A DNA stretch of 30,049 bases. Origin: an uncultured bacterium. GTDB lineage: Bacteria > Actinomycetota > Coriobacteriia > Coriobacteriales > Coriobacteriaceae. The stretch is from positions 1 through 30,049 of the forward strand of contig CAJMMA010000019.1 of NCBI GenBank assembly GCA_905214435.1. Direction: 5' to 3'. The notes under the pieces were generated by a model that searched no databases, had not been told where the DNA came from, and saw only the letters and a list, made by a program, of their open reading frames with translations. Of the stretch, positions 1 to 9,221 are shown one piece after another (within the stretch, counting starts at the first letter, position 1; each line of letters opens with the position of its first letter). The position numbers and the translations under genes were made by a program.

Positions 1-2
1 AC

Positions 3-152
3 TACCTGGACATCGACACCGCGAAGGACCGCCTCGCCGGCTGGAATTTCGCCGACGATGGTTCCGCCGTTCTACCGAACGGCGGACCGGTCGACGCTGC
101 GGCTGCATCTGGCACATCATCTTGCCGTTCTGCTTCGGACGCGCGGGCATAA
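3..152 (+). CDS. 3' end of an unrecognised gene (partial)
   Basis: An open frame enters from the left edge and stops at TAA 150-152. Its first half has mostly G or C at third codon positions, as in the other genes here, and reads YLDIDTAKDRLAGWNFADDG. The last 20 residues are rich in Ala and Ser and look like a loose tail. I do not recognise the family. Its place just before carB would suit a pyrimidine or arginine gene such as carA, but the usual CarA C-terminus is not visible. A 9-bp inverted repeat (63-71 with 78-86) lies inside the frame and has no T-run. Confidence 0.4.
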   Translation, partial: YLDIDTAKDRLAGWNFADDGSAVLPNGGPVDAAAASGTSSCRSASDARA

Positions 153-250
153 GCCCAGCGCGCCCTCGCATCACGGCAACCTGATGCACCAGCTGCACCC
201 TCGCTGACTTTTCCAAAACATTGAGTCAGCCTCTCTAGGAGGTTTTAAAC

Positions 251-3565
<3,315 letters not shown>

Positions 3566-3577
3566 CGTGGGCTGTCC

Positions 3578-3666
3578 GGCCGGGGCGGAGGGGGCCGAGT
3601 TTCCCCCTTCGCTCCGGCTGCAAGCAGAGTCGCTCAGTGGGAAACTCGGCCCCCTCCGCCCCGGCC
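3578..3666. repeat. 28-bp perfect inverted repeat downstream of carB
   Basis: Arms 3578-3605 and 3639-3666 are exact reverse complements over 28 bases with a 33-base centre. They are very G/C-rich and carry a GAGTTTCCC / GGGAAACTC end facing the loop. There is no T-run on either side, so it is not a normal intrinsic terminator, and a separate terminator follows at 3740. It looks like a dispersed palindromic element or a structured 3' UTR. Confidence 0.75.
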
Positions 3667-3739
3667 TGCGGTGACTCGGCTGCACCGTGTGCTGCCGAAG
3701 GGGCTTTGCGCGATGACTAGGGCTGAATAGAAAATGAGT

Positions 3740-3780
3740 GTGGGCGCCGTCGGTCGGTTGAACGACGGCGCCCACGTTTT
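3740..3780. terminator. Bidirectional terminator between carB and the GntR gene
   Basis: A perfect 13-bp stem (3740-3752 with 3763-3775) with a 10-base loop. It is followed by GTTTT on the plus strand and by a short T-rich stretch (ATTTTCTATT) on the minus strand. It lies between two convergent genes and can serve both. Confidence 0.85.
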
Positions 3781-3784
3781 GGAT

Positions 3785-4567
3785 TTATTGGGCTGTGGCG
3801 GTGAAGGTTGTTTTGTCGGCGGCGATGTGCACGTGCAGCTTTGCCTGACCGTCGCAGCTGATGAGCACGCCTACCTCGAACGGGGTTCCCGTCTTGTCGT
3901 AGGTCGAACGCACGATGCGCATCGCCGCCTTACCGGTGTTCTGTCCCAAAAGACGCGCCTCATGCTTGTCGAGGTTGACCGTCTCGTAGACGGCATCGAC
4001 GCTTGCGGGCAGGATGCCGGTCTTTTCCGCGATGTAGGCGTAGAGCGAGCCATCCACGTCTTTGCGCGTGAGCTCGGGGCAAAGTGACACGGGGATATAG
4101 ACGTAGTTGAGCTCCATGGGTTTGTCGTTGGCGAGACGCAGGCGGCGAATCTCCCAGACGGGTGTCCCTTCGGGCACTTTGAGCCCGGAGGCGATGCCGC
4201 GGACGGCCGGTATGCTTGAAAAGGCGAGAATCTGCGAGCTCGGAACCCGTCCCGCTTCGCGCATCCGCGCGCTGAAATTCAGGGCCAGGTCGATGCCGGG
4301 TGCTGAAGTTTGGGGCTTGATGAACGTGCCCTGGCCGCGCTTGCGCACCACGCGCCCCTCGATGACGAGATCTTGGAAGCAACGGCGCACGGTCGCGCGC
4401 GATAACTCCAGCCGCTCACAGATTTCGAGCTCGCGTGGCAGCGGCGTCTTGGTGTCGAACGCCTGGCTGGCGATAAGCAGAGCGATTCGATGTTTAAGCT
4501 GGACATAGAGCGGCGTATCACCGCTGCGGTCGAAGGGTTCGGAGGCGAGAAACGAGATCATATCCAT
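3785..4567 (-). CDS. GntR/HutC-family transcriptional regulator (UTRA domain)
   Basis: A 260-residue DNA-binding repressor or activator. The N-terminal winged helix-turn-helix runs from about residue 17 to 85 (PLYVQLKHRIALLI, LPRELEICERLELSRATVRR, GQGTFI), followed by a UTRA ligand-binding domain to the C-terminus. UTRA proteins usually sense a sugar phosphate or amino sugar phosphate. I start it at the ATG at 4567 because GGAGG lies 6 bases upstream on the minus strand; a longer frame exists but lacks such a site. It is divergent from the mannose-family PTS operon, the classic arrangement for local control of sugar uptake, so it probably regulates that operon and perhaps itself. A CATGTC/GACATG dyad (4578-4583, 4596-4601) overlaps its own leader. 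The inducer cannot be read from the sequence. Confidence 0.9.
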   Translation of the reverse strand: MDMISFLASEPFDRSGDTPLYVQLKHRIALLIASQAFDTKTPLPRELEICERLELSRATVRRCFQDLVIEGRVVRKRGQGTFIKPQTSAPGIDLALNFSARMREAGRVPSSQILAFSSIPAVRGIASGLKVPEGTPVWEIRRLRLANDKPMELNYVYIPVSLCPELTRKDVDGSLYAYIAEKTGILPASVDAVYETVNLDKHEARLLGQNTGKAAMRIVRSTYDKTGTPFEVGVLISCDGQAKLHVHIAADKTTFTATAQ

Positions 4568-4875
4568 GGGGTACCTCCATGTCGTGGGCGTACGTGACAT
4601 GGTCTGACACTGCGGGGCAAACCGGAGATGCCAGGCCCGATTCTTGCTGGTATGTATGGTGCATAAGGAACATAAAACATTTATCAGACAATCTACCTGC
4701 TATTTTAAAAATAATTAGAAGAAAAAATAATTTAGGCACAAAAATAGTTGCTACCGTTAACCGATGAATAGTTGCCGTTCTCAACTATTTTCTTGTACCG
4801 AACATGCCCCGGCGCAACAATAATCTCAGCAAAAAGCAAAGCCGTGCGACACACGGCAGGTCGAGAGGAGACCGC
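4568..4875. promoter_or_regulatory. Divergent control region between GntR and PTS genes
   Basis: These 308 bases hold no gene. The centre (about 4675-4795) is strikingly AT-rich compared with its surroundings, as expected of a promoter region. It has a 10-bp inverted repeat AAAATAGTTG (4741-4750) / CAACTATTTT (4782-4791) and a third AATAGTTG at 4767-4774. That third copy pairs with the right arm across a 7-base loop. TGTACCGAACAT at 4794-4805 also occurs upstream of the GH31 gene. These are candidate operators for the neighbouring GntR protein. I could not settle on a convincing -35/-10 pair for either direction. Confidence 0.55.
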
Positions 4876-5310
4876 ATGCGGTATCTGGTAATGGTCAGTC
4901 ACGGAACGCTCGCTCCCGGACTGCACAGTGTCCTCAAGATGCTCGGCAATGACGCCCCGAACATCTTGTCGACGAGTCTCGTGGACGGCATGGGCGCTGA
5001 CGAGTATGTCGAGAACGTCAAGGCGATGCTCGCTCCCGTTACCGCCGATGACGAGGTTGTCCTGCTTGGTGACATCCTGGGCGGATCGCCGCTCACCAAT
5101 GCCATGAACACGCTGGCCGAGAAGGGTTTGCTCGCCCACACCATTGCCTTCGGCGGTATGAATCTGCCCATGGCTATGACCGCCATGATGGGGCTTGCCA
5201 CCATGGACCTGGATTCCCTCAAGCAGATGATGCTGCAGGAGGGCAAGAACGGTATGTCCGAGCTCGTTGTCCCGACCGATGACGCCGACGACGAGGACGA
5301 CGACATCTAG
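4876..5310 (+). CDS. PTS system mannose-family EIIA component
   Basis: A 144-residue cytoplasmic phosphocarrier that takes phosphate from HPr and passes it to EIIB. The EIIA-Man fold is recognisable from the opening MRYLVMVSHGTLAPGL, where His9 aligns with the phosphorylated His10 of E. coli ManX. The later segment DDEVVLLGDILGGSPLTNAM is typical of the family. I start at the ATG at 4876 because GAGAGGAGA precedes it; an upstream ATG at 4804 lacks a ribosome site and adds a basic, non-homologous stretch. It is the first gene of a four-gene operon in the order A-B-C-D, with EIIA and EIIB as separate proteins. The C-terminus is a run of acidic residues ending in DDDI, a feature echoed in EIIC. 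Confidence 0.93.
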   Translation: MRYLVMVSHGTLAPGLHSVLKMLGNDAPNILSTSLVDGMGADEYVENVKAMLAPVTADDEVVLLGDILGGSPLTNAMNTLAEKGLLAHTIAFGGMNLPMAMTAMMGLATMDLDSLKQMMLQEGKNGMSELVVPTDDADDEDDDI

Positions 5311-5393
5311 GCCGCACCAAGGTTTCATCTAGCTGCAAACGTTAGGAAGAAGAGGCCGCGACCGCAGGCCTCATGAAGGAAAGGGGAGAACGT

Positions 5394-5882
5394 ATGATTT
5401 CGTTCATCCGTATTGACGACCGTATGATCCATGGACAGACCGTTACCCGTTGGGCCCTCGAGTATCCCTGCGACGGTCTTATCGCCGTCAACGACGCCGC
5501 GGCGTCCAACCCCGTGCTCAAGGAGGCCTACAAGAGTGCCTCGGGCAAGAAGACGTTCGTGTGGACCAAGGAGCACTTCAAGGAGGTCTCCGAGAAGGTT
5601 CTCAAGTCCAACACCAAGTACTTCCTGATCACCAAGAACCCGCTCGACATGAAGGAACTTCTCGTCGATTTTGGCTTTAAGCCCGGCATGGACCGCATCA
5701 TCGTCGGTCCCTGCAACGATCGTCCCGGCACCACCAAGCTCGGCAACAACCAGTCGATCACGCAGGAAGAGGCCCAGGCGCTCGAGGATCTCACCAACGC
5801 CGGCTACACGGTCGAGTTCGCCCTTATCAAGGAGAAATCCATTGGTGAGTGGCCAAAGTTCCGCGGTCAGTTTGGCTTCTAG
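5394..5882 (+). CDS. PTS system mannose/fructose/sorbose-family EIIB component
   Basis: A 162-residue cytoplasmic subunit that accepts phosphate from EIIA and phosphorylates the incoming sugar. The start ISFIRIDDRMIHGQTVTRW contains the family's phosphorylated histidine (His13). Length and the later segment DRIIVGPCNDRPGT fit the EIIB sorbose subfamily. The start at 5394 is set by AAAGGGGAGAA a few bases upstream; a start at 5373 would place the Met inside that ribosome-site region. It follows EIIA after 83 bases, with no clear terminator between, so it is likely co-transcribed. The substrate cannot be told from the EIIB sequence alone; mannose-family systems carry mannose, fructose, sorbose, GalNAc, glucosamine and others. 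Confidence 0.94.
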   Translation: MISFIRIDDRMIHGQTVTRWALEYPCDGLIAVNDAAASNPVLKEAYKSASGKKTFVWTKEHFKEVSEKVLKSNTKYFLITKNPLDMKELLVDFGFKPGMDRIIVGPCNDRPGTTKLGNNQSITQEEAQALEDLTNAGYTVEFALIKEKSIGEWPKFRGQFGF

Positions 5883-5954
5883 TTAGGCGCCAGCCGCATT
5901 TTGGTACCTACAGCCCTGGGGGAAAGGGGCTGAGGAATAAAGAAAGGGGAAAGC

Positions 5955-6812
5955 ATGGCAATCAATGCATTCCAAGCCGCGCTGTTCGGCCTGTTCGCCT
6001 GCCTGGCATCACTGCCTGGCATGGGTGGCACGACGATCGGCAACTACACTCTGGGTCGTCCTCTGGTCGCCGGCCTCATCGTCGGCATCATCATGGGCGA
6101 TATGCAGACGGGCATCCTCGTCGGCGCTGCCATCCAGGTTGTCTACATCGCTCTCGTGACCCCCGGCGGAACCGTCTCCGCCGACGTCCGCGCCGTGTCC
6201 TATATCGGCATCCCGCTGGCGATCCTCGCCATCAAGAACTCGGGCATCGATCCCGCCTCCGCTGAGGCTGCCGGCATGGCCGCATCCCTCGGTGCCGCCG
6301 TCGGCACGCTCGGCACTGTGCTCTTCTATGGCACCGCCACCATTAACCTGGTATGGCAGGGCATGGGCTGGAAGTGGCTCGAGAAGGGCGACCTCCACAA
6401 GCTCTACCTGGTCAACAACGTTCTGCCTTGGATCGGTCACATCGTCTGCTCGTTCCTCCCGACGTTCATCATCACCATGGGCGGCACCGCCATGGTCGAC
6501 CTCATGAAGACCTACATGCCCATGGACGGCATCGCGATGAAGACGCTGTTCACCGTCGGCTCGCTGCTGCCTACCGTCGGTATCGCCATCCTGCTCAAGC
6601 AGGTCATCTCCAAGCCGACGGACTTCCTCACGTTCTTCTTCGGCTTCACCCTGTCCGCTGTCATGGGATGCAACCTGATTGCCGCCGCCGGCATCGGCTG
6701 CTTCTTCGCCCTGATCAACTATGAGATCGCTTCGCTCAAGATCGACCTCGCAAACGCTCCCAAGGCAGCTATCGCCTCGGGCTCCGATGATGAGGAAGAG
6801 GAGGACATCTAA
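5955..6812 (+). CDS. PTS system mannose-family EIIC membrane component
   Basis: A 285-residue integral membrane subunit that, with EIID, forms the sugar channel. Hydrophobic segments alternate through most of its length. The N-terminal half has the family segment PLVAGLIVGIIMGDMQTGI followed by GAAIQVVYIALVTPGG. The ATG at 5955 follows AGGGGAAA. The C-terminus is a cytosolic acidic tail (DDEEEEDI). Its stop codon overlaps the EIID start by one base (TAATG), so the two are translationally coupled. Confidence 0.95.
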   Translation: MAINAFQAALFGLFACLASLPGMGGTTIGNYTLGRPLVAGLIVGIIMGDMQTGILVGAAIQVVYIALVTPGGTVSADVRAVSYIGIPLAILAIKNSGIDPASAEAAGMAASLGAAVGTLGTVLFYGTATINLVWQGMGWKWLEKGDLHKLYLVNNVLPWIGHIVCSFLPTFIITMGGTAMVDLMKTYMPMDGIAMKTLFTVGSLLPTVGIAILLKQVISKPTDFLTFFFGFTLSAVMGCNLIAAAGIGCFFALINYEIASLKIDLANAPKAAIASGSDDEEEEDI

Positions 6813-7639
6813 TGGCAGAGAAGAAGAAACTCTCTAAGAAAACGCTTGCCAAGTCGTTCCGCAACTGGTCCTATGGCAACCTGACTTGCTTCTCGCAGGA
6901 GCACATGCAGACCTTCGGTTACCTGTGCGCCATGCTTCCGATCGTCGAGGAGCTCTACGACACGCCCGAGGAGCAGAAGCAGGCCCTCCAGACCTACTCC
7001 GCGTTCTTCAACACCGAGCCGCAGATCGGCACCATGATTGTCGGCGTCACCGCCGGCCTCGAGGAGGCTCGCGCAAACGGCGAGGCCATCGACGACGACG
7101 CCATCAACGGCATCCGCGCCGGCCTCATGGGCCCGCTCGCCGGCCTTGGCGACTCGCTGATCGTCGGTACCCTGATCCCGATCCTGCTCGGTATCGCCCT
7201 CGGTCTCTCGACCGGCGGCTCTCCGCTCGGTGCCATCTTCTATATTGTCGTGTGGAACCTGCTCATGTTCCTTGGCATGCGCTTTGCCTACAACCAGGGC
7301 TATGAGCTCGGCGGCAAGGCGGTCGAGGCCCTCGTCGGCCCCAAGGCCAAGGCTCTGCGTGATTCCATCGTGATGGTCGGTACCATGGTCATCGGTGCAG
7401 TCGGTGCTACCTGGGTCTCCATCACCTGCAGCCCCAATCTGGTGCTGCCCGGCGGCGGTAAGTTCCAGGACACGCTCGACGGAATCTATCCGCACCTGCT
7501 GCCCATGGTCTTCATCATCTTCTGCTGGTACATGATGACCAAGAAGAAGGTCAACCCCATCGTTATGATGCTGATCCTCGTTGTGATCGCATTTGTGGGC
7601 GTTCTCATTGGCTTCTTCGACCCGGCACTGAGCTACTAG
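6812..7639 (+). CDS. PTS system mannose-family EIID membrane component
   Basis: A 275-residue partner of EIIC. It opens with a basic stretch and then FRNWSYGNLTCFSQEHMQT, the EIID signature region, followed by AMLPIVEELYDTPEEQ. The middle has GPLAGLGDSLIVGTLIPI, and the C-terminus contains several hydrophobic helices (about residues 185-205, 225-240 and 248-268). It overlaps the last base of the EIIC stop. It is the last gene of the operon; an intrinsic terminator follows 22 bases after the stop. EIID is found only in the mannose family, which confirms the class of transporter. Confidence 0.95.
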   Translation: MAEKKKLSKKTLAKSFRNWSYGNLTCFSQEHMQTFGYLCAMLPIVEELYDTPEEQKQALQTYSAFFNTEPQIGTMIVGVTAGLEEARANGEAIDDDAINGIRAGLMGPLAGLGDSLIVGTLIPILLGIALGLSTGGSPLGAIFYIVVWNLLMFLGMRFAYNQGYELGGKAVEALVGPKAKALRDSIVMVGTMVIGAVGATWVSITCSPNLVLPGGGKFQDTLDGIYPHLLPMVFIIFCWYMMTKKKVNPIVMMLILVVIAFVGVLIGFFDPALSY

Positions 7640-7661
7640 TCATCATCCCCTGGCCCCCTGT

Positions 7662-7699
7662 AAGGCCGTGCGGCCTCAACCGCACGGCCTTCTGATTTT
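7662..7699 (+). terminator. Terminator of the PTS operon
   Basis: A perfect 12-bp stem (7662-7673 with 7680-7691) with a 6-base loop, followed by CTGATTTT. Confidence 0.85.
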
Positions 7700-7834
7700 G
7701 CGCCGCCCTTCAAGGGCAATATGGCCAGCGACCTCCATCGCCTACACGACACCCGCTATATTGCTCTTGAAAGATGACGTATTCGACAAACGATGCACTT
7801 GCGCATGATGCACACTTTGCACGAGGAGGACCAT

Positions 7835-8161
7835 ATGCACGAGAAACATGGACACGACCTTTCGCGCGACGACTTGATTCGCGAGGCAAAGATGCAGACC
7901 GATGCTATTCAGCGGCTCAATGTTTGGCTGCGCCTGGGCTATTCGCTCGTGGCGATTGGCTTTTTGATGGGGATGTGGGGTATGCAGGGCGGCCCCGGCT
8001 GGGGTGTCCCCGTGGGCATCGTGTGCCTGGTGGTGGGCACTCCGCTTTCGATCGTGCTTAAGGTCGGCACGACCAACGCCAAAAAGAATGTCGAGCGCAT
8101 GCTCGAGGCCGCTGGTGTCGACGTTGAGGAGCTTATGCGACGCAAGAAGGACGAGCAATAG
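7835..8161 (+). CDS. Small two-helix membrane protein of unknown function
   Basis: A 108-residue protein that I do not recognise. A His-rich, charged N-terminus (MHEKHGHDLSRDDLIREA) leads into a short amphipathic stretch. Two hydrophobic segments follow, at about residues 35-50 (GYSLVAIGFLMGMWGM) and 56-74, separated by a Gly/Pro turn. The charged C-terminal helix ends in RRKKDEQ. This is the shape of a small membrane-anchored accessory or stress protein. GAGGAGG at 7823-7829 picks the ATG at 7835 over an earlier in-frame ATG at 7793. It stands alone between the PTS terminator and the MarR gene, and may form a unit with marR, which begins 68 bases later. Confidence 0.75.
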   Translation: MHEKHGHDLSRDDLIREAKMQTDAIQRLNVWLRLGYSLVAIGFLMGMWGMQGGPGWGVPVGIVCLVVGTPLSIVLKVGTTNAKKNVERMLEAAGVDVEELMRRKKDEQ

Positions 8162-8229
8162 ACTTCCGCGTTGGGGTATCATAAATAATTGTTGCGAATG
8201 TTAACTAATGTACGGCAAATGACGGTTTT

Positions 8230-8706
8230 ATGGCCCTTCTAGAGTTGCAAAGGACAATATCCCCAGTGGATTACGATGACGTCGCTCGAAAACTGATTGT
8301 GTACTCACGTTCCCTTGCCAAGGGATCCTTGAGTGCTGCCGGCGGCGCCAGTGTGGGCGAGGCACCGGTTTTACAGTATCTATCGGGTATTGACGGTGAT
8401 GTCATTCCCTCCGAGATTGCCAAGAAGCTGAAATTCTCCCGTGCGCGCATGTCGCATATCTTGGATTCACTCGAGAGTAAGGGTTACGTTCAGCGCAGGA
8501 CTGATCCAAACGATCGTCGGCGTGTGCTGGTGAGCATTACCGAGGAAGGCCGTGATTTCGCGGCGAAAAAAAATGCCGAGAGTGTGGCATCGCTCTCGAA
8601 ACAACTCTCAGCGCTCGGCGAGCACGATGCCCAGGAGCTCGTGCGCATCCTGAATAAAGCTTACAGCCTTACCTATGATGCCGACGACTACCTGGACAAT
8701 CTATAA
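8230..8706 (+). CDS. MarR-family transcriptional regulator
   Basis: A 158-residue winged-helix regulator. The helix-turn-helix and wing are clear: IPSEIAKKLKFSRARMSHIL, then DSLESKGYVQRR, then the DPNDRRRVLVSITEEG wing typical of MarR. Flanking helices would form the dimer interface. The ATG at 8230 has no good ribosome site in front, which is unusual here; translation may be weak or start differently. The AT-rich leader holds GTTAAC and TGTACGGCAAAT. MarR proteins usually repress nearby genes in response to small aromatic compounds or redox signals. Candidate targets are itself, the small membrane protein before it, or the GH31 gene after it, whose leader holds several repeats. Confidence 0.9.
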   Translation: MALLELQRTISPVDYDDVARKLIVYSRSLAKGSLSAAGGASVGEAPVLQYLSGIDGDVIPSEIAKKLKFSRARMSHILDSLESKGYVQRRTDPNDRRRVLVSITEEGRDFAAKKNAESVASLSKQLSALGEHDAQELVRILNKAYSLTYDADDYLDNL

Positions 8707-8848
8707 GGATAAAGACAGACATTTAGGTGCATCTTGAAATGCACCCGGGACAGTTGTGCCCATCAGCCACCGTCAACATCTCATTCCAAACCAAATCAGC
8801 CAACGTACGTCATGGCAATCCCCGGTAGGTTGCAGGATGGCGGCTGAG

Positions 8849-8894
8849 CCTTTCCCTCGGGAAACTTCGCGAAGCCCAGTTCCCGAGGGAAAGG
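8849..8894. repeat. Nested inverted repeat (15-bp arms)
   Basis: Arms 8849-8863 and 8880-8894 are perfect reverse complements (CCTTTCCCTCGGGAA / TTCCCGAGGGAAAGG). The 16-base centre contains the 10-base palindrome CTTCGCGAAG (8865-8874). No T-run follows, so it is more likely a dispersed repeat or structured RNA than a terminator for marR. Confidence 0.7.
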
Positions 8895-9130
8895 TATGGT
8901 CTGTGTAATACCAGATAAACAGTACATTTTTGCTAGATTGGTATTTGACTGAAGAACCAATTGGTATGGCTTATTAAGCCCACCTTGCCGTTGACGCTTA
9001 TTTTGCTGCCGCTGGGAGAATTCCGAACTTGGGTGCGCAAGTGCTCCCATATGTTGATATGACCTAGTAGGTGGCTATCTGGTTACTACCAGTTGGCCCC
9101 TTGGTAACGGGTGGCCCCCATTGTGCGGAA

Positions 9131-9142
9131 TGTACCGAACAT
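9131..9142. promoter_or_regulatory. TGTACCGAACAT motif, candidate operator
   Basis: The 12-mer ends 79 bases before the GH31 start codon. The same 12 bases end 70 bases before the PTS EIIA start codon (4794-4805). It is an imperfect palindrome (ATGT-ACCGA-ACAT here). Its function as a binding site is inferred. Confidence 0.4.
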
Positions 9143-9162
9143 CTCCGTTTGATACGTTTTCC

Positions 9163-9202
9163 CATGCTGCCGGGGGGGGGGCGTCCTCGGCACCTCAGCA
9201 TG
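9163..9202 (+). promoter_or_regulatory. Hairpin with a G10 homopolymer before the GH31 ribosome site
   Basis: CATGCTG (9163-9169) pairs with CAGCATG (9196-9202), and an inner CCG/CGG can add to the stem. The loop side contains ten consecutive G (9172-9181). The ribosome site begins only 8 bases after the stem. Tracts of this length are prone to slipped-strand changes, so the leader structure or promoter spacing could vary between cells. Confidence 0.5.
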
Positions 9203-9221
9203 TCGGAAGAAAGGAGACCAG

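Larger units (their letters stand above)
8707..9221 (+). promoter_or_regulatory. Long intergenic/leader region of the GH31 gene
   Basis: These 515 bases hold no convincing gene. From left to right: a nested stem-loop (8849-8894); an AT-rich stretch with AATACCA (8907-8913), its complement TGGTATT (8939-8945), a direct pair of ATTGGTAT (8937-8944, 8960-8967) and TTGACT (8945-8950), a possible -35 element; a small hairpin CTGGT-TACT-ACCAG (9079-9092); the shared TGTACCGAACAT (9131-9142); a hairpin holding ten G (9163-9202); and the ribosome site AAAGGAG (9210-9216). The density of signals suggests tight control of the surface enzyme. I found no convincing -10 element. Confidence 0.5.

Noticed and set aside
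63..86. Terminator at the left edge
   Set aside because: The 9-bp inverted repeat has no T-run and lies inside the open frame that continues to 152.
8796..9050. An 84-codon minus-strand frame in the marR-GH31 gap
   Set aside because: It spans the nested palindrome, has no ribosome site and its composition is unlike the genes around it.
9079..9142. T-box or other known riboswitch in the GH31 leader
   Set aside because: There is a small hairpin and a GGGTGGCC stretch, but no T-box consensus, specifier stem or terminator/antiterminator pair.
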